A stretch of 64,000 nt of DNA from Candidatus Babeliales bacterium (GTDB taxonomy: Bacteria; Babelota; Babeliae; Babelales; JABDEC01). The notes under the pieces are model-generated. The model was not told the DNA's origin. It did no database searches and was given only the letters and a program-made list of their open reading frames with translations. The translations under genes and the position numbers were made by a program. Below are positions 42,425 to 51,708 of this stretch, one piece after another (position 1 is the stretch's first letter; the number at the start of each line of letters is the position of its first letter). The stretch is from positions 1-64,000 of the forward strand of contig JARLHJ010000045.1 in the NCBI GenBank assembly GCA_031292305.1. The letters run 5' to 3'.

Positions 42425-44893
42425 ATGATTTTAAATAAAATATTAGAAAATTGCGCACAAAAAAATTCTGAAAAATCAGCGCTGAAAATGCGAATGGGTT
42501 TTCGAACTAAAACTTTGTCTTATAAAGAAGTCTATGAGCTGGCTAAAAAAGTTTCACTTTTTTTAAAAGCAAATGGAATAGATAAAGGGGACAAAGTTTT
42601 AGTTTGTGCACCAAATTCACCATATTGGATTTGTATTTATTGGGGTTGTCTATTGCGTGGTGCAATAGTAGTTCCTCTAAATATTCAAACTTCACAAGAC
42701 GTCATTCAAAAAATTGCAGATCAAACTGAAGCAAAAATTATCTTCAAGCATCTTTTTTTTAGGTACGACCTTACTTCTGAAATTAAACAATTCTTTATAG
42801 AACATCTTATTGACCTTATACAAGATTTTAATATTAATGATTTTAAAGCTACAGAAATTCTACAAGAAGACCTTGTCCAAATAATGTATACCTCAGGAAC
42901 CACAGGTGATCCAAAAGGCGTGATGCTTTCTCATCACAATTTATATTCCAACTTACAAACAATATCTCAAATAATAAAAGTAAACGTAAATGACCGAATT
43001 CTTTCAATACTGCCTCTTAGCCATATTTATGAACAAACTATTGGTTTTCTATTACCTTATAGTAAAGGAGTGGAAATAATTTACACGCATTCTTATGCGG
43101 TAATTAGACAATTGATTTGTGAAAATCAAATTACTAAAATGGTTGCCGTCCCAGAATTTTTACAATTAATGATGGGGCGGATAGAAGCTGAAACACAAAT
43201 AAAAAATAAGACTAAGTTTTTAAATAAACTTAGAAAAATTTCTTTAAAAATAAATAATAAATATATTTCACGAATTTTATTTTACCCAATATTAAAATCA
43301 TTGGGTAAACTTGATACTATTGCATCAGGAGGCTCGCCTCTTGATCCAGAATTAGAAATAAAATGGTTAGCAATGGGAATAGATATTTTGCAAGGGTATG
43401 GGCTCACTGAAACATCCCCAATCGTATGTTTGAACTCCCCTAATGATATTAAGATTGGCTCTGTGGGCAAACCTATGAAAGGTGTGCAAGTAAAACTAGC
43501 AGATGATAAGGAAGTCTTAGTAAAAGGCCCCAATGTTTTTATGGGTTATTATAAAAATCCAGAAAAAACGCAAGAAGTTTTTACGGCTGACGGCTGGTTT
43601 AAAACGGGTGATCTTGGAGAATTTGATGATCAAGGTTATCTGTTTATAAAAGGCAGAAAAAAATATATGATGAAAGGCCCAGGGGGCCAGAATGTTTATC
43701 CTGAAGATATAGAAAATGAACTTAACAAAATTCCCGGAGTAACTGATTCATGCGTGTTAGGGTTTGAAAGACCATCGGGTTTAGAAATTCATGCTGTGAT
43801 GTTATTAGATGCAAGCAAGGCATCGGATCCTCAAGAAATTGTTTTACGAGTAAATAACAATCTTTCAACTTATCAACACATTACTGCCTGGACCGTTTGG
43901 CATGACATGGATTTTCCTAGAACGCCTACAAGAAAAATTAAAAAAGAAGAAGTTCGTAGATTTATAGAAAGTAATCAAGAAACTAATAATCAAGTTATAA
44001 ATGAAAAGAAATCAAGATTAATGCAGATACTTTCTCATATAACTTCCGTGCCAATTAGTAAAATCAATAATAACACAAAAATAGTGCCTGACCTTCAATT
44101 AGATTCTTTGAGGCGTGTTGAGTTGGTCGCTTGGATAGAAGAAGATTTAGGAAGCATTATAGACGAAACAGATATTACACCTAAGACTACTATCGAAGAG
44201 CTTGAAGATATTATCCAAAACAAAAAATCTGTTAAAAAAAATAATAAATTAAGAATGTGGACACGTTCTAAATTATTATTACCATTAAAATGGCTTTTAC
44301 AGGCAATTACATATATAGTCACACGCTTTTTTGTAAAGATTAATATAGAAGGCCTAGAAAATTTAAACAATCTAGAATTGCCGGCAATTTTTATGCCGAA
44401 CCATATCAGTTATATAGATGCTTTAATTCTTGATTTTGCTTTGCCACAAAAAATAAGAAATAAGATTTCTTTTGCCGCAGCACGTGATGTTTTATATGAT
44501 CAATATACTATACCATCCTATTTTATAGAAATTGCATTTAATTCATTTCCTATACAACGTGGTGAAGAAGAAAATATTAAACAAGGGCTTGATAATATTG
44601 GGCAAATGCTAGATTCAGGTTATTCTGTAGTTTTATTTCCAGAAGGCAGAATGAGCAAAGCTGGAACATTACAAGATTTGCGTCGCGGGGCTGGTTTAAT
44701 TGCAACAGAAATGGATGCTTGGATTGTACCTGTTAAAATAACAGGCACAAATGATATTGTGCCTTATGATAATGTCTTTTTTACCAAACGTGGGTCTGTT
44801 ACAGTTAAATTTGGTAAACCGATTAAATTTAAACATACAGATTCATATGCTCTTGCTATTGAAGAGATTCATAAAGCTATGCAAAATTTATAA
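42425..44893 (+). CDS. acyl-CoA/ACP synthetase - ACP - PlsC acyltransferase fusion
   Basis: The 822-residue protein joins three activities. Residues 1 to about 520 are an AMP-forming acyl synthetase (M-Y-T-S-G-T-T-G-D-P-K-G near 155, G-Y-G-L-T-E-T-S-P near 330, Y-F-F-like T-G-D-L-G near 400). Residues about 535-610 are an ACP with attachment Ser561 in L-D-S-L. Residues about 640-822 are a PlsC-type acyltransferase with N-H-I-S-Y-I-D (His660, Asp665) and F-P-E-G-R (738-742). It resembles the Aas enzyme of E. coli, which recycles lysophospholipids, but with an inserted ACP. It could activate host fatty acids, load them on the tethered ACP and transfer them to a lysolipid or other acceptor. It lacks a signal peptide. 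Confidence 0.92.
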   Translation: MILNKILENCAQKNSEKSALKMRMGFRTKTLSYKEVYELAKKVSLFLKANGIDKGDKVLVCAPNSPYWICIYWGCLLRGAIVVPLNIQTSQDVIQKIADQTEAKIIFKHLFFRYDLTSEIKQFFIEHLIDLIQDFNINDFKATEILQEDLVQIMYTSGTTGDPKGVMLSHHNLYSNLQTISQIIKVNVNDRILSILPLSHIYEQTIGFLLPYSKGVEIIYTHSYAVIRQLICENQITKMVAVPEFLQLMMGRIEAETQIKNKTKFLNKLRKISLKINNKYISRILFYPILKSLGKLDTIASGGSPLDPELEIKWLAMGIDILQGYGLTETSPIVCLNSPNDIKIGSVGKPMKGVQVKLADDKEVLVKGPNVFMGYYKNPEKTQEVFTADGWFKTGDLGEFDDQGYLFIKGRKKYMMKGPGGQNVYPEDIENELNKIPGVTDSCVLGFERPSGLEIHAVMLLDASKASDPQEIVLRVNNNLSTYQHITAWTVWHDMDFPRTPTRKIKKEEVRRFIESNQETNNQVINEKKSRLMQILSHITSVPISKINNNTKIVPDLQLDSLRRVELVAWIEEDLGSIIDETDITPKTTIEELEDIIQNKKSVKKNNKLRMWTRSKLLLPLKWLLQAITYIVTRFFVKINIEGLENLNNLELPAIFMPNHISYIDALILDFALPQKIRNKISFAAARDVLYDQYTIPSYFIEIAFNSFPIQRGEEENIKQGLDNIGQMLDSGYSVVLFPEGRMSKAGTLQDLRRGAGLIATEMDAWIVPVKITGTNDIVPYDNVFFTKRGSVTVKFGKPIKFKHTDSYALAIEEIHKAMQNL

Positions 44894-44894
44894 T

Positions 44895-45293
44895 TTACGT
44901 TTGATCAGCAATTTCGATTCTATTACTTTTGCTAATGTTTATTTCAACATCGTGATCATAGCTAGCTTCTCTTGTATGATAATTTTTACAATTTATTGAA
45001 ACTATTCGAGTTCGTTTAGTCCACGAATTAAATGATTTTATAGAAATTACATTTGAATCTTCGCTTTGTATATACTTGATCACCTTTTCAAAAAATGAAT
45101 TATCATAAAGAATTATTTTTTTTCCATTTTTATTTACGTATGAGACTACGATTTTATCTTTAGAATCATTTGTTTTAATATCAATTTCTCCATCGTTTAA
45201 TTGTTGAAATTGACCTATTAGAGGTTCACTTAATTCGCTACAAAATGTGAAGGAAATAGTGTTAAGAAAAAATATTAATAAACATATCTTCAT
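44895..45293 (-). CDS. small secreted protein, unknown
   Basis: The 132-residue product has a signal peptide (1-19) and a beta-rich body rich in Lys, Ser and Asp. AAGGATAAT precedes the ATG. It converges on the fusion gene with a 1-nt gap. No family is recognised. Confidence 0.65.
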   Translation of the reverse strand: MKICLLIFFLNTISFTFCSELSEPLIGQFQQLNDGEIDIKTNDSKDKIVVSYVNKNGKKIILYDNSFFEKVIKYIQSEDSNVISIKSFNSWTKRTRIVSINCKNYHTREASYDHDVEINISKSNRIEIADQT

Positions 45294-45407
45294 ATTATCC
45301 TTATAAAATTTGAGTTATTAATTATTAGCTCATTTTTTTATTAATTAATACCATTATGTTAAATATTTAACATAAACTTAGATATAGATAGAATTATTTG
45401 TTTAATT

Positions 45408-45437
45408 TTGCTATTAATTTGTATTGTACACTATACT
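45408..45437 (+). promoter_or_regulatory. candidate promoter of galU
   Basis: TTGCTA (45408-45413) and TATACT (45432-45437) are 18 nt apart, about 45 nt upstream of the galU start codon. Confidence 0.45.
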
Positions 45438-45481
45438 TGGATTTCATCATCGCTGTAAGCGAGTTAAATAATAAGGATTAA

Positions 45482-46309
45482 GTGAATAATATTAAAAATG
45501 TAATAATTCCGGCAGCTGGGTTAGGAACTCGTTTTTTACCTGTAACTAAATCAATACCAAAAGAAATGATTCCCATAGGCAATAAACCAGCAATTCAATA
45601 CATTGTTGAAGAAGCATTATTTTCTGGAATAAAAAATTTTTTAATCATCACAAATAAAGAAAAAGAAGCAATATCAAAATATTTTCAATCAAATGAACAA
45701 TTTGATATTTCTATGCGAGATAACAAAAGAAAAGATATTCTAAATCAATTAGAACATATTATTAATGTATGTGATTTTTCATATATAGATCAACAACAAC
45801 AATTAGGCCTCGGGCACGCAGTTTTAATGGCACAACATTATATTAAAGAAGAATATTTTGGAGTCATGTTACCAGATGATATTATTGTCTCTGAATATCC
45901 AGCATTAAATCAATTAATGGATATTGCAGTGATAGAAAATGCTACGGTAATTGCTGTGCAAGAAGTACCGTTACATAACGTTTCTTCATACGGTATTATA
46001 AATATTAAAAATAAAATTAATGAAAATTTATTTGAAGTTTCAGATTTAGTAGAAAAACCAGATGCGTTAGAAGCGCCATCTAATTTTGGAATTGTTGGTC
46101 GATATGTTTTATCTAATAAAATTTTCCCAGCATTAGAAGCTATAAGTAAAACACCTAAAGGCGAAATACAATTGACTGATGCAATTGCTTATTTAATCAA
46201 AAATGGTGAACGAGTACTTGCTTATAATATTCAAGGCACAAGGCATGATATTGGCACCCCACTTGGCTGGGCTAAAGCTATTACTGAGATTTCTTACCAA
46301 AATTTGTAA
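45482..46309 (+). CDS. galU: UTP-glucose-1-phosphate uridylyltransferase
   Basis: GalU makes UDP-glucose for envelope glycans. The 275-residue product starts with GTG (AAGGATTA upstream) and shows the nucleotidyl-transferase motif P-A-A-G-L-G-T-R-F-L-P-V-T-K (10-23), P-K-E-M, G-L-G-H-A-V, M-L-P-D-D and V-E-K-P. The length is a little short of typical GalU (about 290-300) but the core is complete. A small secreted coiled-coil gene follows 12 nt downstream. Confidence 0.95.
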   Translation: MNNIKNVIIPAAGLGTRFLPVTKSIPKEMIPIGNKPAIQYIVEEALFSGIKNFLIITNKEKEAISKYFQSNEQFDISMRDNKRKDILNQLEHIINVCDFSYIDQQQQLGLGHAVLMAQHYIKEEYFGVMLPDDIIVSEYPALNQLMDIAVIENATVIAVQEVPLHNVSSYGIINIKNKINENLFEVSDLVEKPDALEAPSNFGIVGRYVLSNKIFPALEAISKTPKGEIQLTDAIAYLIKNGERVLAYNIQGTRHDIGTPLGWAKAITEISYQNL

Positions 46310-46321
46310 TCGCGAGATCTT

Positions 46322-46585
46322 ATGAAAAAATTATTAGTGATATTAATTTTCAGTTTATATATTTATGCAGAACCAGTAACAGTAAAAGATGCATATGATA
46401 ATACTGTAGAGGTGGTTTCAACAGAGGACTTTAATGCATTTAAAAAAGATATGCAGCAATATATAGAGTTAAACAAACTTACTGACGATGAATTAATTGA
46501 TTTAAGCGACCGTGTAGATAAATTAGACGATCAGCTTAAAGATTTTATTAAAAAAATAAGAGAATTCCAAAAACTATTAAAATAA
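46322..46585 (+). CDS. small secreted coiled-coil protein
   Basis: The 87-residue product has a signal peptide (1-16) and a C-terminal charged helix with heptad-like spacing (L-S-D-R-V-D-K-L-D-D-Q-L-K-D-F). It may be cotranscribed with galU. A remnant of a similar coiled coil lies just downstream. Confidence 0.6.
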   Translation: MKKLLVILIFSLYIYAEPVTVKDAYDNTVEVVSTEDFNAFKKDMQQYIELNKLTDDELIDLSDRVDKLDDQLKDFIKKIREFQKLLK

Positions 46586-46644
46586 TTATTTTATTGTTTT
46601 GAACCTGGAAAACTACTTTATTATTAAATTTATCTAAACCATAA

Positions 46645-46845
46645 ATAACTGCTCAAATAAATAAGTTAGATGAAAAACTTTCAAAAACAATTCAAAGTTT
46701 CGACAAAAGCTTTGATGAAATGGATCAAAATATAGCGGGATTAAAAAGAAAAATTGAAGCAGTAAATACTAGAGCAGATAGCTTAGAATTTGAATTAGCT
46801 TCAGGTTTTGCTAAAGTTCAACAATCTATTAGTAAAAAGAAATAG
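46645..46845 (+). pseudogene. possible decayed coiled-coil gene
   Basis: A frame without ATG or GTG start is open from 46645 to TAG at 46843-46845 and encodes a heptad-like helix (K-L-D-E-K-L-S-K-T-I then I-A-G-L-K-R-K-I-E-A-V). The first ATG (46720) would leave only 41 residues. Composition resembles the coiled coil of 46322-46585, so it may be a broken copy that lost its signal peptide. It could also be a chance open frame. Confidence 0.35.
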
Positions 46846-46855
46846 AAATTAATTA

Positions 46856-46889
46856 AATGGGAATTTGAATAACAATTCAAATTCCCATT
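46856..46889 (-). terminator. 15-bp hairpin overlapping the NurA stop codon
   Basis: AATGGGAATTTGAAT (46856-46870) and ATTCAAATTCCCATT (46875-46889) pair perfectly around a 4-nt loop. The stem contains the last codons and stop of the NurA-like gene. On the minus strand it is followed by TTAATTAATTTC, a weak T-run; it can act in both directions. Confidence 0.6.
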
Positions 46890-47968
46890 CTGCGTTTTTT
46901 ATTACTTTTTAAAGATGTAGAAATTTTTTGTTTATATCCATAACTTAATTTCTGCAATAGTTCATAAAATTGTTCTCTCTCAAAGCCTTTAACAACAGCT
47001 TGTTCATGCGCCTCTGCTAAAGCGACTGGGAAACCGTAACCTTTAATGCATTGGTCTAAAATTATAGACAATACTAATTTAACTTGTGCACTATCTTGCG
47101 CAATCCATGCAGGTATTTCTATACGCACAATTTCTGCACCAATATCAAAATAAACAAAATAGGGCTTTAAATGTTCAGGATATTCGCTGACAATTCCAGA
47201 ATGGTTTTCAAACAAAGTTGTATGTTCGTTTTCATTTAAATAAAATGCTGCAACTTGTGTATCTACAATATTATCTATCGCGTAATTTTCTACGGATTCT
47301 GATAATTTTACTCGAATTAAATTAACCAATTCTTTGCTTTTTGGCAGACTTATATAACCTGCCATTAATAATTTTTCTTTGTAAAACTGATGCATTAGAC
47401 CTAGATATTTACCAAGATAGGTTGAGCTTACTGCCGGTGATTTTGATTCTAGGTGCCAAAAAATTATTGAGCCATCAAAAATAAATAGTAAGGGCTTATC
47501 ATATTCTTTAACAAGCGTGCTCATTATTTCAAGCCCAGCCTTAAATTCATATTCTTGTCTTCTGCAATCAACAACGTCTGTACTGTTCTCTTCATCCATA
47601 GAAGAAAACAAATATGGCACAGAATCAAATTTAACGTTGGAATTTTTACCGTAATGCAATATCACTGACCCAATGTTTAATAAAAAGCAGGAGGTTCCTT
47701 GGTGTCTATCGGGGTAGATTTGTGAGCCATCTACTGAAACTAATGTGTATTCTGAAATTGGGTCTACTTTGGTTTTTGTATTTATAGCATCTTGCCAAGT
47801 AGGCAGAATCATTGGTAAAAGTGAGTTTTTAGCTTTAACAGGAAACTCTTCATCTTGGCAAATAGCTTGCCAATTTTGCTCAGCAATTTCTAATTCTTTT
47901 GAATAATCATAAAAAATTGCATCTGATATTTTTTCTATTTCTTTAAATAATCGAGCTTTGTTAAGCAT
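46877..47968 (-). CDS. NurA-domain nuclease-like protein
   Basis: The 363-residue protein has the NurA-type metal site V-S-V-D-G-S-Q-I-Y-P-D-R-H (77-89, Asp80) and I-F-D-G-S near 168, plus later T-Q-V-A-A-F. NurA is a 5-prime to 3-prime nuclease that works with the HerA translocase in DNA end resection; bacterial homologs exist. No HerA gene is present in this window. AGAAG lies before the ATG. Confidence 0.82.
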   Translation of the reverse strand: MLNKARLFKEIEKISDAIFYDYSKELEIAEQNWQAICQDEEFPVKAKNSLLPMILPTWQDAINTKTKVDPISEYTLVSVDGSQIYPDRHQGTSCFLLNIGSVILHYGKNSNVKFDSVPYLFSSMDEENSTDVVDCRRQEYEFKAGLEIMSTLVKEYDKPLLFIFDGSIIFWHLESKSPAVSSTYLGKYLGLMHQFYKEKLLMAGYISLPKSKELVNLIRVKLSESVENYAIDNIVDTQVAAFYLNENEHTTLFENHSGIVSEYPEHLKPYFVYFDIGAEIVRIEIPAWIAQDSAQVKLVLSIILDQCIKGYGFPVALAEAHEQAVVKGFEREQFYELLQKLSYGYKQKISTSLKSNKKRRMGI

Positions 47969-48071
47969 TTATTTGATCTTCTATTTTTAATCATGGGTTT
48001 TTTTGATATTTAAGTTTTTATAATTATTTAATATTATAAGATTTGAAAAATATTAATATCAAAGGATATGT

Positions 48072-48725
48072 ATGGTTAAACAATCTGTAATAGGATTAAT
48101 CTTATTATTTAGTATCGCAATCAATGCGATGGATTTTGACTCCGTAAATCCAAGTCAGACTAAAGATGAGATAATGCAAGATTTGCAAGATATGTTAGAA
48201 TTTAATCCGACTTTTGAAGAATTGGATCTTGAACATAATTTTCAGCTAAATCCTGAGCATATATTGCCAGAAGAAATTAAAGATGAAATGCAATTTTGTA
48301 ATGATGAAGATGAAGTGCAACAAGATTGTGCAATAGATGAAATCAAAGAAGAATCTGATCAGCCAGAAGATGTTGATTCTTTAAACGACGACCTTGATTT
48401 ATGCAATTTATGTCATTGTCGATTTAAGAAGATTTATGATCATTTATATCAGGCACATAAAATTTGTAATTGTGGTAAAAAATATAATTCAGTGCTACAG
48501 GTAATAAATTGTAAGCAATCGCATAGGTATGCAAGAACTAACTCAGAAGTAAAAAAATTATTTAAAGCATCAAGTTTTAGAGTAAAATGTAATTTATGTG
48601 ATCAAACTTTATCAAAAAAAGGTAATTTATCATTGCATAAACTAATGGTTCATTTCATATGTAGATTATGTAAAACAAAACATAATTCTCGCGATGAAGC
48701 TCTTGAATGCGCTTGCCGTGATTAG
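48072..48725 (+). CDS. secreted protein with C2H2 zinc-finger motifs
   Basis: The 217-residue product has a signal peptide (1-19), an acidic middle (30-110) and a Cys/His-rich C-terminal half. Cys173-x2-Cys176-x12-His189-x4-His194 fits a classic C2H2 finger. A shorter C-x2-C-x9-H-x4-H (111, 114, 124, 129) and further C-x-C, C-x2-C groups follow the pattern of zinc-binding repeats. C2H2 fingers are rare in bacteria and common in eukaryotes, so a host-directed DNA-, RNA- or protein-binding effector is possible. AAAGGA precedes the ATG. Confidence 0.75.
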   Translation: MVKQSVIGLILLFSIAINAMDFDSVNPSQTKDEIMQDLQDMLEFNPTFEELDLEHNFQLNPEHILPEEIKDEMQFCNDEDEVQQDCAIDEIKEESDQPEDVDSLNDDLDLCNLCHCRFKKIYDHLYQAHKICNCGKKYNSVLQVINCKQSHRYARTNSEVKKLFKASSFRVKCNLCDQTLSKKGNLSLHKLMVHFICRLCKTKHNSRDEALECACRD

Positions 48726-48730
48726 AAAAT

Positions 48731-49093
48731 TTAAAAATACCTTATGCATTTTTGTAGAGGCATTAAAGGCAATAAAGCACATTTTAGTCTATTGGGACCT
48801 AATTCAATACCAATTAAATTTAGAATAAAAGCATCATCAAGTTTAAGCAATTCATTTATATTTTTTTGTTTGCAAAACTCTGTGAGCATGGAAGCGGTTG
48901 CTTGACTTATAATGCAACCTTTACCGGTGAAACCTATTTCGCATAAAATATCATCAATTATTATACATTCAATCTCAACACTATCCCCACAAGAAGGGAT
49001 GTGTTCTCCGCTAGAAATTGTTGGATTTTTTAATTTCCCATAATTTCTTGGATTTTTGTAATGGTCTAATAATAAGTCTTTATATAAATTCAT
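48731..49093 (-). CDS. sufU: NifU/SufU-type iron-sulfur cluster scaffold
   Basis: I choose the ATG at 49093 because AAAGGC lies 7 nt upstream and the protein then begins at the family start (L-Y-K-D-L-L-L-D-H-Y-K-N-P-R-N). The 120-residue product carries the three scaffold cysteines: P-S-C-G-D, G-K-G-C-I-I-S-Q-A-T-A-S-M and R-L-K-C-A-L-L-P. The S-Q-A-T-A-S-M block fits the SufU group, but the insert before the third Cys is short. No SufS or other SUF gene is nearby. Confidence 0.88.
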   Translation of the reverse strand: MNLYKDLLLDHYKNPRNYGKLKNPTISSGEHIPSCGDSVEIECIIIDDILCEIGFTGKGCIISQATASMLTEFCKQKNINELLKLDDAFILNLIGIELGPNRLKCALLPLMPLQKCIRYF

Positions 49094-49210
49094 ATTTTTG
49101 CCTTTGTATATACCTTCTAAATATACTTTAATATTGACCATTTAACAATTTCGGCATTTTCTGTTAATCTATTAATAGATAGTTAACAATAATGGGGGTT
49201 AGGGTTAAAT

Positions 49211-50125
49211 ATGAAAATTACACACTTTTTACATTGTTTATCTGGTTTAATGCTAATATCTTTTATCCACAATAATATTATCGGCAAGCCATATCAAATG
49301 GGTCGTTATGAAAGTTCTTACAATATGATATCTAAAATTAAATCTGAACCTGTAAAACAGGTTCAAATGCCACAAAAACAAAATAACATAATTTTCGATG
49401 TGGGTGGTGTTTTACTAGAAGTTTCTAAGTTCAGGGCTTTCAGAAAGCTTGGCATGTCTTGTATTTTTCATACAGATATAGGCGACAGGTTTATGGAGTT
49501 TATAACGTTTATTGAACCAGAAATCGAATGTTTTAGCAAAGAAAATCAGCCAAAATATTTAGATAGAAATCTGCCACCACTAATGTGTAAATGGCAAAAA
49601 GGTGAATTCACTTGCAAAGAATTTGTTGATAAAATTAAAGATCAGGCTGATAAAAATCCAAAGTTCTTTAAGAGTAAATCTGAGAAAAATTTAATTAAAA
49701 AAAGTGCTGATCTTTTATTACCCGAAAATCACATTAATATCGAAAAAATTAAATCATCTGGATTAAAGTTATTAAAAAAACTTAAAGATAAAAAAGATAA
49801 ACAGGGTAATCCGGTAAATAATTTATTTATTATTTCTAATTTTGATGATGAAACATTTACGTTATTGCAAAAGAAGTTTCCAGAACTATTTGGGTTATTT
49901 AACCCAGAACAAATTATAGTTTCTGCAAGGGTAAAAATGATAAAGCCCCATAAAAATATTTTTGAACATACATCAAATAAGTTCCAACTTGATCCAAAAA
50001 GTTGTATTTTTATAGATGATCAATTAGAAAATGTAAAAGGTGCAGAAAGTTGTGGAATGGCAGCAATTCACCATACAAGTTCTAAAAATACAAACAATAG
50101 ATTAAAGTCCTTGGGGATATTATGA
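49211..50125 (+). CDS. HAD-superfamily hydrolase with signal peptide
   Basis: The 304-residue product has an N-terminal hydrophobic signal (about 5-24) and a HAD core: motif I I-I-F-D-V-G-G-V-L-L (Asp63), motif II F-I-I-S-N-F, motif III Lys in K-M-I-K-P-H and motif IV F-I-D-D-Q-L-E-N-V. It is a probable phosphatase or haloacid-like hydrolase; the substrate is unknown. The large cap between motifs I and II includes Lys-rich helices. Its stop overlaps the next gene start (ATGA), indicating translational coupling with the carotenoid-oxygenase-like protein. Confidence 0.85.
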   Translation: MKITHFLHCLSGLMLISFIHNNIIGKPYQMGRYESSYNMISKIKSEPVKQVQMPQKQNNIIFDVGGVLLEVSKFRAFRKLGMSCIFHTDIGDRFMEFITFIEPEIECFSKENQPKYLDRNLPPLMCKWQKGEFTCKEFVDKIKDQADKNPKFFKSKSEKNLIKKSADLLLPENHINIEKIKSSGLKLLKKLKDKKDKQGNPVNNLFIISNFDDETFTLLQKKFPELFGLFNPEQIIVSARVKMIKPHKNIFEHTSNKFQLDPKSCIFIDDQLENVKGAESCGMAAIHHTSSKNTNNRLKSLGIL

Positions 50126-51708
50126 CAAGCCAACGTAGAATTATATTTATAATTTGCTCTTTTTTGGTCTTACAAGCTTTCTTTTATATGATTTACAGAC
50201 ATCAGACCAAAGTACAAATTATAGATGAAATTTCTGCTGTTTGCGTTAAAAAATCAGAAGAAATAAAAGAGCCTGTGGTTGCTTTACCAACTCCACCCGT
50301 AAAAAAAGAACAAGTTAATCCGGTAAATTATAAATTTGGTTTTAAATCCTTAGTAAAAGAAGTTTCTTTAGATGATTTAAAAGTTAAAGGTGAAATTCCA
50401 AATTGGCTACATGGCTCATTGATTTTTAATGGCCCAGCCTATTTACCTAACATTAATGAAAATTCTGGCTGGTTTGAAGGTCTTGCAATGTTGCATTTGT
50501 TTAATTTAGATTCAAATCACGTCTCTTATAAAAATCAATTTCTAAAAAGCAAATCGTTCTATGATACTTTTGCAACTAATAACCCAAAAGTTAAACATAT
50601 AAAAATTAATAATGCCAATATAAATGTGGCAAAAATTGCAAATAAATTTGTAGCTCTTTCTGAAATACCACTTCCTGTTATTTTTAATCCAAAAACTCTT
50701 AAAACAATTGGCTCATTTACATATCATGACAAATTGCCAAGTGATAAAATTTTTGAATCATCTAATCCAATTCGAGATGAATCAAAAAAAGAAACAATAA
50801 ATTTCTTAATTCATATGGGCGCGCTATCTAGTAATTATGAAATTTATAAAATTAAAGACGATGCCTTTAGTCTTGGCTTAGGTGACGCAAGAAGAGAGAA
50901 AATTGCCACAATAACAATAAAAGAACCTGCTTATATTCATAATCTAAGTATTACAAAAAACTATATAATTTTTGTAGAATACCCATTTGTGGTTAAACCC
51001 TATAGGCTAGCTATGGGCGGTTCTATGATAGATAAATTTGAATGGAAACCAGAACGCGGCACCAATTTTTATGTTATTAATCGTAATACAAAAGAAGTTA
51101 AAACTTTAAATTCAAAAGCTTTTTTTGCGTTTAGCAATGTAAATGCATTTGAAAAAAATAATAAAATTATTGTAGATATAGTTACTTTTGAAGATGCTTC
51201 AATAATTAAGAAGATGACAACTGTTATGACTAGATTAAATATTAAAAACTATAGTCCAGATATTGCATCAAAATTATCTAGATTTAAATTAGATTTAGAA
51301 AATAAAACAGTTGAAGAAGAAACATTAAGTAAAGAAAGTATCAACTTTCCACGCATAAATGAAAATTATATTGCAAGGCCATATAACTTTGTGTACGGAA
51401 CATCAATGCGAGTTCGCGATTATTATGATGATATTAATCAATTGTCAAAAATTAATATAAATGATAAAGAAGAAAAATATTGGGATGAAGATGGATGTTA
51501 TCCAAGTGAGCCGGTATTTGTAGCGGCTCCTAATGCACAAGAAGAAGATGATGGTGTAATTATGTCAGTGGTCTTAGATGGTAAAAAGCAGACATCATTT
51601 TTGCTTATTTTAAATGCTACTAGCTTTAAAGAAATTGCAAGAGTAGAATTGCCTCATCATATACCATTTGGGTTACGCGGTAACTTTTTTCCAAGCCCCG
51701 TTGTTTAA
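50122..51708 (+). CDS. carotenoid-oxygenase (RPE65/CCD) family protein lacking three of four iron ligands
   Basis: The 528-residue protein has an N-terminal membrane anchor (7-25), then the carotenoid cleavage oxygenase seven-bladed fold: G-E-I-P-N-W-L-H-G-S-L-I-F-N-G-P (90-105), W-F-E-G-L-A-M-L-H, A-Y-I-H-N-L-S-I-T-K-N-Y-I-I-F (270-284), P-S-E-P-V-F-V (461-467) and E-E-D-D-G-V-I-M-S-V-V. The family binds Fe(II) by four His. Here only His273 is kept; the others are Asn215, Ser338 and Arg519 (L-R-G in place of F-H-G). One outer-sphere Glu is also Asn408. The fold is intact but the iron site is not, so oxygenase activity is unlikely; a binding or carrier role is possible. It overlaps the upstream HAD gene by 4 bp. 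Confidence 0.9.
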   Translation: MTSQRRIIFIICSFLVLQAFFYMIYRHQTKVQIIDEISAVCVKKSEEIKEPVVALPTPPVKKEQVNPVNYKFGFKSLVKEVSLDDLKVKGEIPNWLHGSLIFNGPAYLPNINENSGWFEGLAMLHLFNLDSNHVSYKNQFLKSKSFYDTFATNNPKVKHIKINNANINVAKIANKFVALSEIPLPVIFNPKTLKTIGSFTYHDKLPSDKIFESSNPIRDESKKETINFLIHMGALSSNYEIYKIKDDAFSLGLGDARREKIATITIKEPAYIHNLSITKNYIIFVEYPFVVKPYRLAMGGSMIDKFEWKPERGTNFYVINRNTKEVKTLNSKAFFAFSNVNAFEKNNKIIVDIVTFEDASIIKKMTTVMTRLNIKNYSPDIASKLSRFKLDLENKTVEEETLSKESINFPRINENYIARPYNFVYGTSMRVRDYYDDINQLSKININDKEEKYWDEDGCYPSEPVFVAAPNAQEEDDGVIMSVVLDGKKQTSFLLILNATSFKEIARVELPHHIPFGLRGNFFPSPVV

